DNA of 64,000 nt, taken from assembly GCA_009809945.1 (NCBI GenBank), contig WTPW01001622.1:6563-70562 (forward strand), given 5' to 3'. Positions within the stretch are counted from its first letter, which is position 1. Each line of letters opens with the position of its first letter. Both the position numbers and the translations under genes were made by a program. The notes beneath the pieces were generated by a model. It ran no database searches, was not told the DNA's origin, and worked only from the letters and a program-made list of their open reading frames with translations. Shown piece by piece: positions 1 to 11,845 of this stretch. The DNA is from Gigaspora margarita (Eukaryota; Glomeromycota; Glomeromycetes; Diversisporales; Gigasporaceae).

Positions 1-129
1 TTTTTTTTTTTTTTTTTTAGCAATCCTGCTTTTATTGAATAAAGAATGCGTATATTCTAATACAAAGGTCTCCAACTACTGCCTTTAACCCTTCTTTTTC
101 TACAATAAAGACTCACCCAGCTGCTTTAA

Positions 130-1140
130 AGTGCCCAGATGCGAACTGCCGCAGCAACCTTTTTCCTATCCTTAGGACTTCAATTCGCTGAAGGTAATCC
201 CTCAGGTCAATGGACGGTGGTTGCTAGCCTTGTCAAGATTGCTTTTATATTCGTTTAACCAATGGTCTGTAAAGGCCAGACCAAGTTGGTTTTATGTTTG
301 TTCGAACCAAATTTGTTATCTGTTCTTCCAAAACAGACCACACTTTGTTCTCTTCTACTATGTGTCCTGTAGTTAGATGCTCGGAGGTTTTCATGCTCGA
401 ATCCTTTTTTTTGGTTCTACCTTTTGAGGATTTTCTCCTTTTTTCTTCGGTCGTAATACCATGATCTTTCTCCCAGTCATTAACAACCTCGCATCTAAAG
501 GGCCAGATAACTTGTTTGAACTCTCTTCTGAGCTCGTGTAAGTATTTTTTGCGAGTAATTGACTCTTCTCTGTCTTCATCATCAGAGGTATAAAAGACTC
601 CTTTTATACAGGTTATTCGGTTCTCTAGAATAACAGATCTTGTAGATCCTATTAGTGCCGCTTCTGAACTCGTGAAATCTGATATAAGATCTTCTTCTTT
701 TTCTTTTTCTTTTCATTTTTGACAAACCGGAGTTAGTTCCTTTAAAGCTAGTTTTGCGGACCCAAGCTCAATTTTCTTTCAGAAGATCTCATATATTTCA
801 CAGCCTGCTAAATGATTTAAGTCTTCTACTTCTCTTCTACAAGCTATACAGGTAGCACTTGGATACAGTAACGGATTTCTCTTATGTAGAATGCTTAAAG
901 TCAGTAGCAAATTGTTTAAACACTTTGTATTAAAAACCTATTCCCTACTATTTTTCATGCTTCTACATTTTGCTCCTGCGTTTTTCTTAATATTTCGCCA
1001 AATTTCCCTCCAATCAATTTCTATATCTCTATTATTTTTGTTTACTAACTCATCTATACTACTTGATTGCAACCATTCTAAACTATAATACATATTTGTA
1101 ATGCTATCTACCAGCCCTCTAATAGGGACATCTTTTATAT
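130..1140 (-). pseudogene. LINE ORF2 C-terminal region and start of 3' UTR
   Basis: Downstream of RNase H the minus strand reads 'FNTKCLNNLLLTLSILHKR', then a Cys-x2-Cys...His...Cys finger ('CIACRREVEDLNHLAGC') at about 900-780. It ends in a basic stretch near 582-391. The same finger layout is seen in the LINE fragments at 9263-9886, 18800-18900 and 57200-57400, so it is a family feature. Frames change several times here. The last 130 bases before the poly-A tail look non-coding. Confidence 0.7.
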
Positions 1141-1167
1141 GCCTTTTCTACCTCGGTATCACTTTAA

Positions 1168-2493
1168 CTAACCTTGACCATTCTATGTTCCAATGAACAA
1201 ATTTTTTCCTTTTGCAACCTAATTTCGCTAGCTTGTCTGCCTGCTCATTAAAATAAACCCCATTGTGTCCTTTTACTTTAACAAATTCAATATTCAATTC
1301 CTTGTGTTCAATAAGATCTGTAATCAACGCTAAAATACTTCTATTTTTGAGCTTCGATATTTTTGACTTTTTCCGATTAAAACGGACCTTTTTAATTAAA
1401 CTGATAGCATTGGCACTGTCCGTGTAAATACTGATCTTACAATTTTGTGGCAAAACTAGAAGAGCTGTTCCTATTGCGGCCAACTCCGCTCTAGTCTAGA
1501 ATGGCCAATCTTGTATCACTCCTGCAAACTGCGCTAAAACTTGAGGGTTAGCCTGGTCCCTGTCTCTTATACACATCTTTTTCTTTCTTTATATTAGTTT
1601 TTTTTTAAATTTCCTTTACTTGANCTCAGTACCACCTTTACTAACCTTGACCATTCTATGTTCCAATGAACAAATTTTTCACCTTTGCAACCTAATTTCG
1701 CTAGCTTGTCTGCCTGCTCATTAAAATAAACCCCATTGTGTCCTTTTACTTTAACAAATTCAATATTCAATTCCTTGTGTTCAATAAGATCTGTAATCAA
1801 CGCTAAAATACTTCTATTTTTGAGCTTCGATATTTTTGACTTTTTCCGATTAAAACGGACCTTTTTAATTAAACTGATAGCATTGGCACTGTCCGTGTAA
1901 ATACTGATCTTACAATTTTGTGGCAAAACTAGAAGAGCTGTTCCTATTGCGGCCAACTCCGCTCTAGTCTAGAATGGCCAATCTTGTATCACTCCTGCAA
2001 ACTGCGCTAAAACTTGAGGGTTAGCCTGGTCCTGTTCATCAAGTATAATCCAGCCTATCCCCATTTTCCGTGGCTGGATGCTATTTGGTATCTCTTCTAG
2101 AGAGCCATCTGTGTATATACCTATACTTTGGCTTCGTGTTATATTACCGGCTATTTCTTTGAACTCATTTCGGAACTCCTGCTCTGAAATATACTTGTCA
2201 ATTAACACGCCTGTTACTGTTTCGATGATAACTTTTACGTCTCTGAGTGAATTACTCATATCACATTCTTGCGTTCTGTTAGATAAATATAAAGCGTCAA
2301 TCAGAACTTCACAGAGGGCTCTGCTTGCTTCTTTCTTTTTGATTACTCTTTTTTTCAGAGCCCTTTTGTTCTCACAGAATTTTTTCTTAAAGAGACAGGT
2401 CCCTTCATTGGCTATTTCATTCAATTGGCATCCTGAGCATTGAATTAAGTATTCAACATCCTCTTTTTCTCTAACCCAATGCTCTACATCCAA
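1168..2493 (-). pseudogene. LINE RNase H domain, apparently duplicated by an assembly artefact
   Basis: RNase H removes the RNA strand during element replication. 2493-1969 has a Cys-x2-Cys region, a Lys-rich linker, then 'IGIYTDGSLEE' (first Asp) and 'MGIGWIILDE'. After an in-frame TAG the domain continues with 'TRAELAAIG' (Glu), 'SIYTDSANAI' (Asp) and 'VKGHNGVYFNEQADKLA' (His, Asp). The second half is present twice, at 2032-1641 and 1559-1168, nearly identical (473-bp offset). Copy 1168-1559 continues naturally into the C-terminal part. Copy 1641-2032 ends in Tn5 adaptor-linked sequence at 1560-1640. The true element probably has one copy. Confidence 0.88.
1560..1578. other. Exact Tn5 mosaic-end (Nextera-type adaptor) sequence
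   Basis: The 19 bases CTGTCTCTTATACACATCT match the Tn5 transposase mosaic end used in tagmentation libraries, base for base. They sit exactly where one copy of the RNase H duplication stops. The following 60 bases are unrelated T-rich sequence with an N at 1624. A natural origin is very unlikely. This is residual library adaptor, and the flanking duplication is most simply a mis-join of a chimeric read. Confidence 0.95.
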
Positions 2494-3130
2494 AACTTCT
2501 CTTTTATTTTTTTTTCCTAATTCTGCCTATTTCTATGTTTTCTTTATCCTGCCCGAACAAGATCCATTCTAGTTTTCTTTTGTCATTCGAAATGGGCAAG
2601 AGTATAGGTTGGGTAGCCAATTTATTTCCATTTTCTAGAACAAAGCGTGGCTTTAGTTTCCTTGTTGCTATGTTTAGAATTAGCAGCTCCTCTACTTTTT
2701 AAAACCAGAAGGGCTTTTTTCCGCAACTACTAAGGCCTTTGAGTTTTTGTAATTGTGTTCACGTCAAAAGCTGCGTTTTATCCCAATTGATTAGTTGTTC
2801 TACAACTATCCACTGGTTATTGCGGTTCTGCAAAAACCTTTTTCTTTCATTTGCATTTAGCAAAGAACATATTTCTGTTGTGGTTTCATCTGCTAACCTA
2901 AGTGTTTCTTCTATAATTTTGCATTCTATATTTATCTTAAGAGCTTTTGCTTCTTGTATTAATTTTGCATTAAAGTTAAACTTAAAAATGCCACTTTTGA
3001 TTCTGCTATTGCTGCACAGGGTTATACACTTCTTGCATTTGCTATCTAGTTGGGCTTGTCTAAGCCTGATCCATGTAACGGCTCCTACAATTCCTGTGTT
3101 GTTTAATCTTTCGATTAGACTAGGTATCTG

Positions 3131-4984
3131 CTATGCAAGTCTTGCTTGCCATATAGTTCTAAAGCCCAAAAGGTTACGATGGTGTAATATTCCATTTGCA
3201 GTAGATCTTGCTAGACCTGCTTTATTTTTGACTAGCATTAACCATGGTCTATGCAGGCGGTCGCATACCTGTTTGCTAATCACGTAGTATTTCAATCTAT
3301 ACTCTATTCTCAGAATCAATACTTTGTTGTTGATGTATTGTAAGTGTCCTAGAGATACTTTCTTTTTCTTCAATGCTCTTACGAGCCCCTGAATCTCTTG
3401 TTCAACTAACTTTGTACTACAGTTCTTCCCATTTTTTTCAGAGACCCATATACCGAGGAATCTTGCTGGGATATCTTTACTTTTTGCATAAATTTCAGTT
3501 CCGTCCCCAGTGCAGATATTGTGCTCCTGGTCTGCTATTCTCTTGGTTCCATTTATAACTATTAGTTCTGATTTCTTCTTATTAATTTTAATATCATTTA
3601 TTGCATAAAATTCATCCGCCAAATCTAATATTTCCTCTGATTCTTCCTTGGACTTGGCAATCCAGGTTGTATCGTCCGCGTATGCTAGCACTGACTGATG
3701 ACTCATTATCCTTTTAAACCTGGTATTACGCAAGTCTGTAGGCCATCTAACTTCTACTTCATTTTGCACTTCACATAAAAGTGGGTCGTAAAAGATACGC
3801 CAGACCAAGGGAGACAAAACCTCTCCTTGATCTATACCATCGTCTGCTGTGATTTGATTTGTATTTCCAAATGCGGTTATGATTTCAAATTGTCTTTTTC
3901 CGTAGAGGTTTAAAATATATTTATACAAATTTTCAGGGAGCTTAATTCTTTTGAGTGCCAGTTCTAGGAAGATTATGCTTACGGAGTCGAATACTTTTTG
4001 CATATCCTGAAATAGCACCCAAGCTTCTTTTCCTTTTTCTCTAGCCTCTTCAGTTATACAATTTAGTATATGTATAGGGTCTTCAGTACTTTCACCTGAC
4101 AGCCCCACAAAGTTTGGACCATTAAGTACCCCTTTCTCTTTGAAAATTTGATCTAATCTTTGCATAATAATTTTGCTTAGAACTTTCCTCAGTGTTTCTA
4201 GTAATATAATGGGACGAACATTGTTCAAATCAAAGTTCCATTCCTCTTTCTTTGGTATGGGGTAAAGGAGACCCAACTTCCACTTCAAAGGTATCTTTTC
4301 ACTAGCTAAACACTTCGACATTAAATCAATACAAAAATGTTTTGCAAACTTTCTGAGGTGCTTCAAGATTGGATATGTGATACCCGAAATCCCAGGCACT
4401 TAAGTGTTTCATGTTGTAGATAACGCGTAGTCCCATTCTGCTAGTGTGATTTTATTTGATACTTGATCGTACCACTCTGCTTTTATCCCTTCTTTGGGTT
4501 TGTATTGCTCTTTCCAAACACCTTACAGATTACTAACAGAAAAGTTTCTTTTTCTAAATTGTTCCTTAAAATATGTCTCTACTTTGTTTAATACTTCTTT
4601 TTCATTTTTAAATAGTCTGAAATCATCACCTGATTCCTCACATGCTCAGTCTATTTTAATCTTTCTGGTTGGCCTCTCTAAGATACTATTTAACATTAAT
4701 TTTTGATTTGTCACTATTCTATCATAGCGTTCTTCAATACTCTCTCTGATTTTTTTTTCTGCCGCTAGCAAGTTCATTTTCTTCCACACAGTTTTAACTA
4801 GTTGTGCCAGCTGCTCTAAATGCTCATAAGTATCATCTGACCATGTGTCTATATTGCCTTCAAAAAGGAATTCCTCGTCCAATTCTGTCTTTATTATAGT
4901 CAAAACATTTTCCAAATCCTCTTTGTCTTTGGCATTTATTGCAAGTCCAATGCTCTTTTTGCCTTTTCTGCATAGTTTATTCAA
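3131..4984 (-). pseudogene. LINE ORF2 linker and reverse transcriptase domain
   Basis: Copies element RNA into DNA at the nicked target. The open stretch 4399-3131 (422 codons) carries the RT fingers/palm series: 'PIPKKEEWNFDLNNVRPI' with the RPI motif, 'GEVLSPLVWRIFYDPLL' (motif B type), the catalytic 'LAYADDTTWIA' (YADD) and 'RFLGIWVS' before the thumb. The preceding piece 4984-4646 is the linker between endonuclease and RT, in another frame. The RT motifs themselves are uninterrupted, which suggests a young copy. The frame continues through a thumb region to the RNase H at 2493. Confidence 0.92.
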
Positions 4985-6141
4985 CTGCTTGGACAGCTTA
5001 CAAAAATCACAACCATGATCCTCATTTGACTCCTTGGCTTTGCTGCAGTGAAGCGTTTTTTGGGCAAAAATTTGTTTGCTGCTGTTCGTATACTAGATTC
5101 CAGAATATTCCATTTGAAATCTATAACTTCCTGTGAATAGGGATCTTCTCTTGTTTTGGAATTTTCATTCGTAAGGGGTTTACTTTTGTTTTTCGCAGAT
5201 TTCAGTTTTTCATCTGTTCTTTTTGCGAAGGCAATCCAATCTTCCTCCAAAATTTTCTCTACGTCTATACAAATTTTCTTGCTTTTTGCTCTTCGTCTTT
5301 GTGCTTTATTCTGGTTGTTGTAATGCATCCTATATACTAACCATGCTACGATCATATGATGGTCACTATTCATGTACAAATTCATGTCCAGAATCTTACA
5401 CCTTAACAACTCACTGTGCCAGTTTTGTGACAACCAGATATAATCAATTTCAGAATCTTTGTTAAGACCCTTGCGTGTTGTTCTGCTAGAACCTGCATCT
5501 AAATGTGTATGAGTGTTTTTAAACCCTTTATCTATCAATTTTTGCAGAAGGCTTCTTCTATTCAATTCTGTCTGCGCTTTTCAGCTATTTACTATACTGT
5601 CGCTTGCTTCTGTATTAAAATCTCCCATAATCAAAACTTTTGCTTTTTCGATACGTTGTATTTGTTCAATTCGACTAACTATTTTTTTGCAAGTTTCCTT
5701 CTCAGAGTTTTGATTATTAGGTGAAATATAAATGACAAACAGGTACCATATTTCATTTTTGAACACCAGATTTGCTTCAATTATATATGGTGACCATCTT
5801 ACTATTTTAGCTAGGTGTTTTTCAACACTTTTGCGTATAATTATTGCTACACCAGAACCTTTTTTCTTCTCTTCTTCTGCTGATGACCAAAAGCCTCTAT
5901 ACTTTTCTTCTTTTTTAATCAAACATTGACTCTCTTTTTCTTGAGTGTTCATTTCACATATACCAATTATATCTATTCTTTTCTCTTTTGCAATATCCAA
6001 AAGACTCTCTAACTTGGTTTTGTCTGATTTAATCCCATTAATATTATGAAATGCTATTGANACTANACTGTTGTTCCNCTNCTTCTNNCCCTCTNTNCAA
6101 CACGCCCCTTCTGTGTTGCAATATTCTTTAGAGATGCCCAA
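4981..6141 (-). pseudogene. LINE ORF2 endonuclease domain (APE/EEP type, frameshifted)
   Basis: This domain nicks target DNA so that reverse transcription can be primed there. Visible family motifs: 'AFHNINGIK' near the start (catalytic Asn), 'GICEMN' (catalytic Glu), 'GSGVAI', 'VIYISPNN', 'LIMGDFNTEA' (Asp and Asn), then in a second frame 'SEIDYIWLS' and 'NSDHHMIV' (the Ser-Asp-His end). All expected catalytic positions appear to be present, but the domain is split between two frames near 5570-5590. The start is uncertain because of a cluster of Ns at 6061-6097, just before the first motif. The RT domain follows on the same strand. Confidence 0.88.
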
Positions 6142-6149
6142 GGCTACTA

Positions 6150-7516
6150 TTAGGAGCGATTTGCTCTGGACCTGATTTTTTTCCTTTCCCCATGTACATT
6201 TTCTTTTGGATGAGTGTACCTTTTCCTCTGCATGTAAAAATTTGGGCGAATATAATTATTAGACCTGTCTGATTCCTCCAAACGAGTCAATCTGTTAAGA
6301 ACCTCCATTAGTAAATCTTTATTATTTAACTCTTCATGCAATAAGGCTGTTTCTTTTCAAATTTCTTCTCTTTCTGCATGATGTACATATGCTATATCGG
6401 TCCTCTGTTCTTGTTTTCTCACTGTGTCCAACATGGTTAAATCTTCCTGTGCCCAGTTAAGCTGCGAATATAAATATTTGACCCTGGTTTTAAGAGCTTT
6501 ATGTCTATTCTCTTCGTTTTCAAATTCGACCAAAGCTGAGCCTCTCTGGTAACCATTTCTATTTTTGAAAATATGTACCATCTTTGCCTTGATATGTTTT
6601 AAATGCCTCTATAAGATTACTTCGTTTGTGTTCTTTGGTAGGCCGTACAATTTTGCTGCCTCTCTTTAAGTAAATCCTTGCCCTTCTCTCCTACTGTGAT
6701 GCGAGTCAAGGCTTCGTTGTTCTGTGGGAGTGCCCAAGTACTCTGTAGTTGTTTAATCTTGTTAGGCAAAAGCTGCACTTCAAGCTCAAGCCTAGAGTGT
6801 CCGTTTTTGTTAAAGAATCTTTGGGAGCTTTCAATTTGACCAAAGTTACTAATGTATTTCTGTAGGTTGTCTGTTCTACCCTTTGCCGGTATGTCCTAAA
6901 AAGTAATTTTTGTTGTTCTAGCTTCTGTGTTTTGTGCTATTGCCTGTTCATAACCTGATGACCCAGCGATAATTTCTGAGTCAGCGTCTGTACTGCCTAG
7001 TACTGCCTTTCCTTTGTTTGGTTTAGAGACAAGTTCAAATTTATAGCTTTCATTATTCCTTTTTCCATATTTTGGTCTATTCTTTGGAGCATGTATTGAT
7101 TCATAAATATCATTTTTAACAGGTACTGTTGGCATCTTCTCTGCTATATTCGTGATACTACTAAGCTGCTCCTCGATACCATAATCTGTACAGCCTGTTT
7201 CAGACAGGACAAATAGCATTTTCTTTTTTTCCACTAATTCCTGTTCCTTTTTCTGCAATTCTACTTTTTCCTGATCTTCTTTTTCCTTATTTAAGATAAT
7301 TTCTTTTTCGTTTTCTTTATTTACTAACTCAGCATATATCCGCTTTTGTTTTTGAATTTCTACATCTTGTAATTCTAAAATTCTTAAAACTGCTGATTCT
7401 ACAATAGGGTGAGCAATGTTCATAAATTTGACCACAAATGCTTCCTGTGCTTTGCTATCTGCCTCATATCGTAAAGCTGGAATGGCGTTCAAGATGTTGT
7501 CAGCAGGGTTGTTCAA
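6150..7516 (-). pseudogene. LINE ORF1: coiled-coil plus RRM-like RNA-binding protein (broken)
   Basis: ORF1 proteins bind the element's own RNA in the transposition particle. The first 206 codons (7516-6896) contain a Lys/Glu/Gln-rich stretch at about residues 60-105 that reads as a coiled coil. Further on, in another frame (6581-6357), 'RGSALVEFENEENRHKAL' resembles the RNP1 strand and helix of an RRM domain. A basic tail with a Lys/Arg-rich end follows at 6341-6150. The pieces lie in different frames, so there is at least one frameshift and one stop between the coiled coil and the tail. The ATG at 7516 is the first in frame. The RRM call is by pattern only; a profile search of 6590-6350 would decide it. 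Confidence 0.7.
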
Positions 7517-7519
7517 GAA

Positions 7520-7930
7520 TTCCTTAACTGTATCTAATTGTGAAGTGATTATCTCTATCTGTTTCTAGAATATTCTTCTGATCTAATTTTAGAATCTACA
7601 AAAGCACTGTCACGTGTTTTGCAATCACGTATTTGTTGTTTACTCGATCTGTTTGTTTACTATTGCGTACGTGTTTGTTTGTTTACAGCTGATCGATACT
7701 ACAGGGTCACGTTGAGGCCCCAAAAAATTTTCCAAAGTGCAAAAAATTTTCCAAAAAGTTTGGTTTTTCCACGCTTTGTCTATGGTTTTGCCATTTTAAC
7801 TAATTTCGTTCTATCAAACTCTTGTTGTATTTAAGCTACAAGTTTTTCTTCTTATACTTGTTTGTGTTGTTTGTTAGTAACTTGTTCTTGTGATTTTACT
7901 TTTACTTCTTGATCAGGTATGGTCGTGAGG
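7520..7930 (-). promoter_or_regulatory. Probable LINE 5' UTR / internal promoter region
   Basis: About 400 bases of mixed composition precede ORF1 on the minus strand. They hold repeated 'CACGTG' and 'GTTTGTTTAC' motifs and two copies of a 'CAAAAAATTTTCC' block (7734-7760). LINEs usually carry an internal promoter here, but no core promoter element can be pointed to with confidence. Confidence 0.4.
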
Positions 7931-8311
7931 ATCAGCGGAAAGAGTTTTTTTGAATATAAACTTTTTGTCTTATAATATAAAATTAAATAATTTAAAAATA
8001 TAATTCTTATTTTCAAATATTATTATACCAAAGTTTATTTAAATATTTTAAATAACTAAAAAAATAGATCAGAGGTATATTTATAGTAATTAAATAGGCA
8101 AATTTGCCTGCAAACTTTTATGAACTAAGGGATAATATTAGAACCCCGAAGAATACATATATAACTCAGATTCAGACTCAAAATTTTAATATAACTTTAT
8201 ACACTTAATTTTATTAAAAGCTTTATACAAAATTATCATATAAGTTCAAATTTTACTATAAATTATACAATTTTAGATTTGAGTTTATATACCATATATA
8301 TTCCTATTCTG
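7931..8311. other. AT-rich spacer, possible decayed TIR element
   Basis: No gene is seen. A weak inverted similarity between 8138-8200 and 8225-8312 (both arms holding 'ACTCAAA' and 'ATATATA' blocks after a terminal GAA) may mark an old MITE, but no target duplication is visible. Confidence 0.25.
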
Positions 8312-8740
8312 AAAATAAACTACCCTTTTGTTTTAACCAAAAAATCTAAAAACTTGTTTTATTCAAAAATAAGCTACTCCTGATCGATAATAGTTACTAC
8401 ATAGTAAAGTTCAAATTTTACTATGCAAATCGGTTATAATCACTTAAATAAACTTGTTCGGAAGATCAAAATACATATATTGTAAAATTTTTATTCAAAT
8501 TGAAGAACTTTTTATTATTTGAGTTTTAATTTTTGCGTTCATCGAAAAATTAAAATTTTTTAAAAAATATATACGCTGAACATAAAAATTCCAAGTTAAA
8601 TAATAAAAAGTTCACTGATTTGTATGAAAATTTCAGAGAATATGCATTTTATATTATGCAAATATTTACTTAAGTGCATATAATTGATTTAGATAGTAAA
8701 ATTTGGACTTTGTTATGTAGTGTTTATTTGCGATCGCTAA
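8312..8740. mobile_element. Foldback element A, AATAAGCTAC family (one end worn)
   Basis: The left arm starts with 'CTGAAAATAAACTACCC' and runs into the palindromic core 'TTACTACATAGTAAAG'. The arms pair around about 8545. The right arm ends at the core ('CGATCGCTAATAAGC') and lacks most of the outer arm. Full copies of this family at 33292-33841 and 45569-46119 are about 550 bp with TA at both ends. Confidence 0.7.
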
Positions 8741-9077
8741 TAAGCTTTTTGCACAGATATTTTTTAAAAAAAATTTTTACGCATATAATCTTGTGCAGAC
8801 AAGTTTTTTGTGAGAAAAAAAAACAAAAAAAATAAAAAAAGTGATATGCATACCATATGTTTCCAAAATAAGCTATCTTTTTTGGACGTATTTTGGACAC
8901 AAAAAATCTAGGAGTAGATTTTTGGTCAATCACAAATAGTCATTACATAGTAAGGTCCAAATTCTACTATGTAAATCAATTATCGCTTAAGTAAACTTAT
9001 TCAGAAGATAAAAATACATATATGCTAAAATTTTCATCAATATTGAAGCACCTTTTATTATTAAACTTTTAATTTTT

Positions 9078-11528
9078 TTTTTTTTTAATGTTTAAGGTGA
9101 GACCTTGCTCTTATCTTTATTGAATTTAATTGAAACTTTTTACAATACTGGAAAAACTTTCGTTTTTTAAATCTAATACTAAGAATAAAAGCTCAGACAT
9201 ATACTGAAGTAAACTACAATACTTATCTGCGGCCTAAACCTACCAGAGTGGCCAAGGCTCATCTAGATTTGTGTATATATAAAAATATCAGAAGGGTGTG
9301 TAGAGTATTTGATCCATTTAATAAGCCAAGTTTCTATTTTGAGCATAGAAATATATGTTGTGGATTCATAGTCCTGTGTATGATTTGTTGACTGACTAAT
9401 TGAATTTAGGGAGATAGCAGAAGTTGGGTGTTGTAGGTGTAATTGGTGATTTTGAGATCTGTCAATGCAGTATGGAATCCAAATATTTGTATAGATGAGT
9501 TGGTTAATATGTAGCAAAAGTTGAATGGTGAGTGTTCTTGCAGTTTTTTGTGATACTGTATATTCGCTTAGTATGTGAATAATATCTAGTGGAATGAGAC
9601 CAGTTAGGGTAGAGAATAATGAGGGTTTGTTATGAGAATGATGAATTTGTAAACTATCGAGATGCATTATTTGAGTATAGAGATCATTAGCAGTTGATTG
9701 TGAAATATTCATTTTGTTGGGTTTGAGAACATGGTGCAGTGAATCTTCTATAATTTTTAGTATAGGTTCACAGGTTGGACATATGATCCAATGTAATGCA
9801 TAACTTGCTTGTTGGCATAAGTGACATTTGTTGGGATATGAAGGGTTTCTTTTGTGTAAAATGTGAGAGGAGGGGAGATCATCCATAAGTATTTTGATTC
9901 TGAATGATTTGAGAGTTGAGGACTGAAAGCTGTGTGCAAAATTTGAGATTTTTTAATTATTGTTAATATAAAGCCAGGTTGCATTCCAGCATATATGCTG
10001 GGAGATTGTTGTCCATTGTTGAAATCGGTTTTGTGATGTCCAGAGTGCGAATATGTGTGCATGGCAAACTGTTCTGACACTGCGACGAATAGGAAGTTCT
10101 ATAGAAAGATTGTCAATTGAGAGTGTAAATTGAGTATTGTAGATATTGTTGAAGTTAAAAAGAAGGTATGGAGCAATTTGGTGGCTATGTGCTAGTTGGT
10201 CTGCTTTGTTGTTGAATTCATTGTCTTGATGTGCAGTGACTTTATAGAAAGTGATATTGAGATTATAAGATTTAATAAAATTTAGTAAAGTGTTCCAAAT
10301 GGACCCGTAAGGAGTATTTAGAATATTTGAAGGTTGGGATATTGACTTATTATTTGTAAGGTTGTTATATTTGGAAATTGCTGATTGAGAGTCTGTAAAG
10401 ATTTGGATTGAGTAGTTTCTAGGAGCAGTGCTAATAGCAGATAGGATTGCTACTAGCTCAGCTTTGAAGGAACATGGCCAGAATTTAATTTGTGCCTGGA
10501 AGGTGTGTGTAATTGTTTGGTTTTCTAATTGTATCCAGCCTATTCCCATAGAACATTGGGAATTTCCCAGATTAAGAACTGATCCATCAGTGTAGAATAT
10601 AAGTTCTGTTAGATTGCTGTTGTAATTAGCAATAAGTTGTAAAGTATCTAGTGCAGTACTAGGGTGAAATATAGAAGGAATTTGAGGTATAGAGATAATA
10701 AGGTTTGGTGGTGGTGGTATATATATAGGGTTTCTAATTGCAATTGAGTAGATGAGATCCAGGTGATTTGCATTGAGGTTAATTGTTTTATCAGAATTAA
10801 TTATACCAAAAAATTTTGTGGCATGACTTGTAGGTATAAGTATAGTACATTTGTTTGCGATGATATTAGAATTTAGTGAGCAACTAGTGCATGGAGATGT
10901 AGTAATAGAGGGAGTAGGATATAAGCGTGTAAATTGTGTTTCAATAGAGCTTTTCCAGTGTGTTATTAGTGTAAAGTCAGAGGTAGTTGGTCTACGCCGT
11001 GCTTTGCCAAGAATAATTTGGTTGTTCAAGAGAGTAATAAGCCATGGCTTGGTATGTCTAGAAAAGTGTCCTGTTGTATAACTATAATAGTTGCTTTGGG
11101 GCAGCTGGAAATGTTGGTGGAGAGTGCGTTCGTATAAATGACTAGTAGTTTGGTCCTCTAGATATATGAACCATAGAGGTATTCTCCCTTTTGGTATTTT
11201 GTTGAGTCTTGGTGAGATGTGTTTCCAGTCCAGTAAACAAGAATTGTCAAAAGAGGTAAGTTGGTCCAAAAACAAAAGATGATGGTGTCGAATTTGCTTT
11301 TTAAAAGTTGAATACTTTGGATGTGATGATAAGAGAGATTCCAATGAAATGTTTNCTTCCTTGATTGTATAGGGAATACTATAGCTAGGATTAGGATTAA
11401 TTGTCCAACCAAGATGTTTGAACAATTGGATAATTTTGAAATTGGTTGTTTGTTTGTTAGGTCCATCAATAATAGGATTGGAATGTGAAAAGATGCTAGT
11501 AGTGGACCAGAGATTGTTTTGGATCTGC
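9078..11528 (-). mobile_element. 5'-truncated LINE copy with 19-bp target-site duplication
   Basis: A minus-strand insertion: the poly-A tail appears as the T run ending near 9086, and truncation is at 11528. The 19 bases TATTAAACTTTTAATTTTT occur at 9059-9077 and again at 11529-11547, a perfect target duplication lying in the core of foldback B. The intact duplication and the almost unbroken frame show a recent insertion. It belongs to a different LINE family from the one at 1-7930, judging by its Ser/Thr/Ile-rich protein. Confidence 0.95.
9263..11528 (-). pseudogene. LINE ORF2 C-terminal part: RT thumb, RNase H, zinc finger (one in-frame stop)
   Basis: The frame is open from the truncation point to 9263 except for a single TAA at 9955-9953. 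Sequence on both sides of the stop is in the same frame. The N-terminal part has 'FKHLGWTI', matching the 'YLGxxI' motif after the RT palm. RNase H follows with 'LIFYTDGSVLN' (Asp), 'MGIGWIQLE', 'FKAELVAILSAI' (Glu), 'QIFTDSQSAIS' (Asp) and 'YKVTAHQDNEFNNKADQLA' (His, Asp). A C-terminal finger 'CHLCQQASYALHWIIC' comes after the stop. There is one N, at 11355. The endonuclease and RT palm were lost by 5' truncation. Confidence 0.9.
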
Positions 11529-11845
11529 TATTAAACTTTTAATTTTTAAGTTCAATAAATATATTTTTGTAATAAAATTTTAATTTTACTATTGAATGTA
11601 AAAATTAAAAGTCAAATAATAAAAAGTTACCAAATTTTGATGAAATTTTTAGAGAATGCGTATTTTGATCTTCTGAACAAGTTTACTTAAGCGACTTTAA
11701 TCAATTTGGATAGTAAACTTTTGACTTTACTATATAGCGACTATTATTGATCATGGGGTAGCTTATTTTTGGATCAAAGGCATTTTTACATTTTTGGATT
11801 TAAACAAGAGGGTAGCATGTAGTTTATTTTTGAAAACATATAGTA

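Larger units (their letters stand above)
1..7930 (-). mobile_element. Nearly full-length APE-type LINE (non-LTR retrotransposon) with RNase H
   Basis: The minus strand holds, in order, a coiled-coil/RRM ORF1, an endonuclease, a reverse transcriptase with YADD, RNase H, a cysteine-rich C-terminal end, a 3' UTR and a poly-A tail (the T run at 1-18). This order fits RNase H-bearing clades such as Tad1 or I; the exact clade cannot be set by eye. The 5' limit near 7930 is an estimate, taken from where sequence character changes to plain AT-rich DNA. The 3' target duplication lies outside the window. Both reading frames are interrupted several times, so the copy is probably dead, though some breaks could be assembly errors because the region also has Ns (1624, 6061-6097) and an adaptor-bounded duplication at 1168-2032. 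The closest relative in the window is the decayed LINE at 56475-58920. Confidence 0.9.
8853..11843. mobile_element. Foldback element B, AATAAGCTAC family, split by a LINE insertion
   Basis: The left arm 8853-9077 and right arm 11529-11843 are inverted copies, with termini 'CCATATGTTTCC' and the complement of 'GAAAACATATAG', flanked by TA at 8851-8852 and 11844-11845. The middle is occupied by a truncated LINE (9078-11528). Removing it restores a foldback of about 540 bp, which fits the family. Confidence 0.85.
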
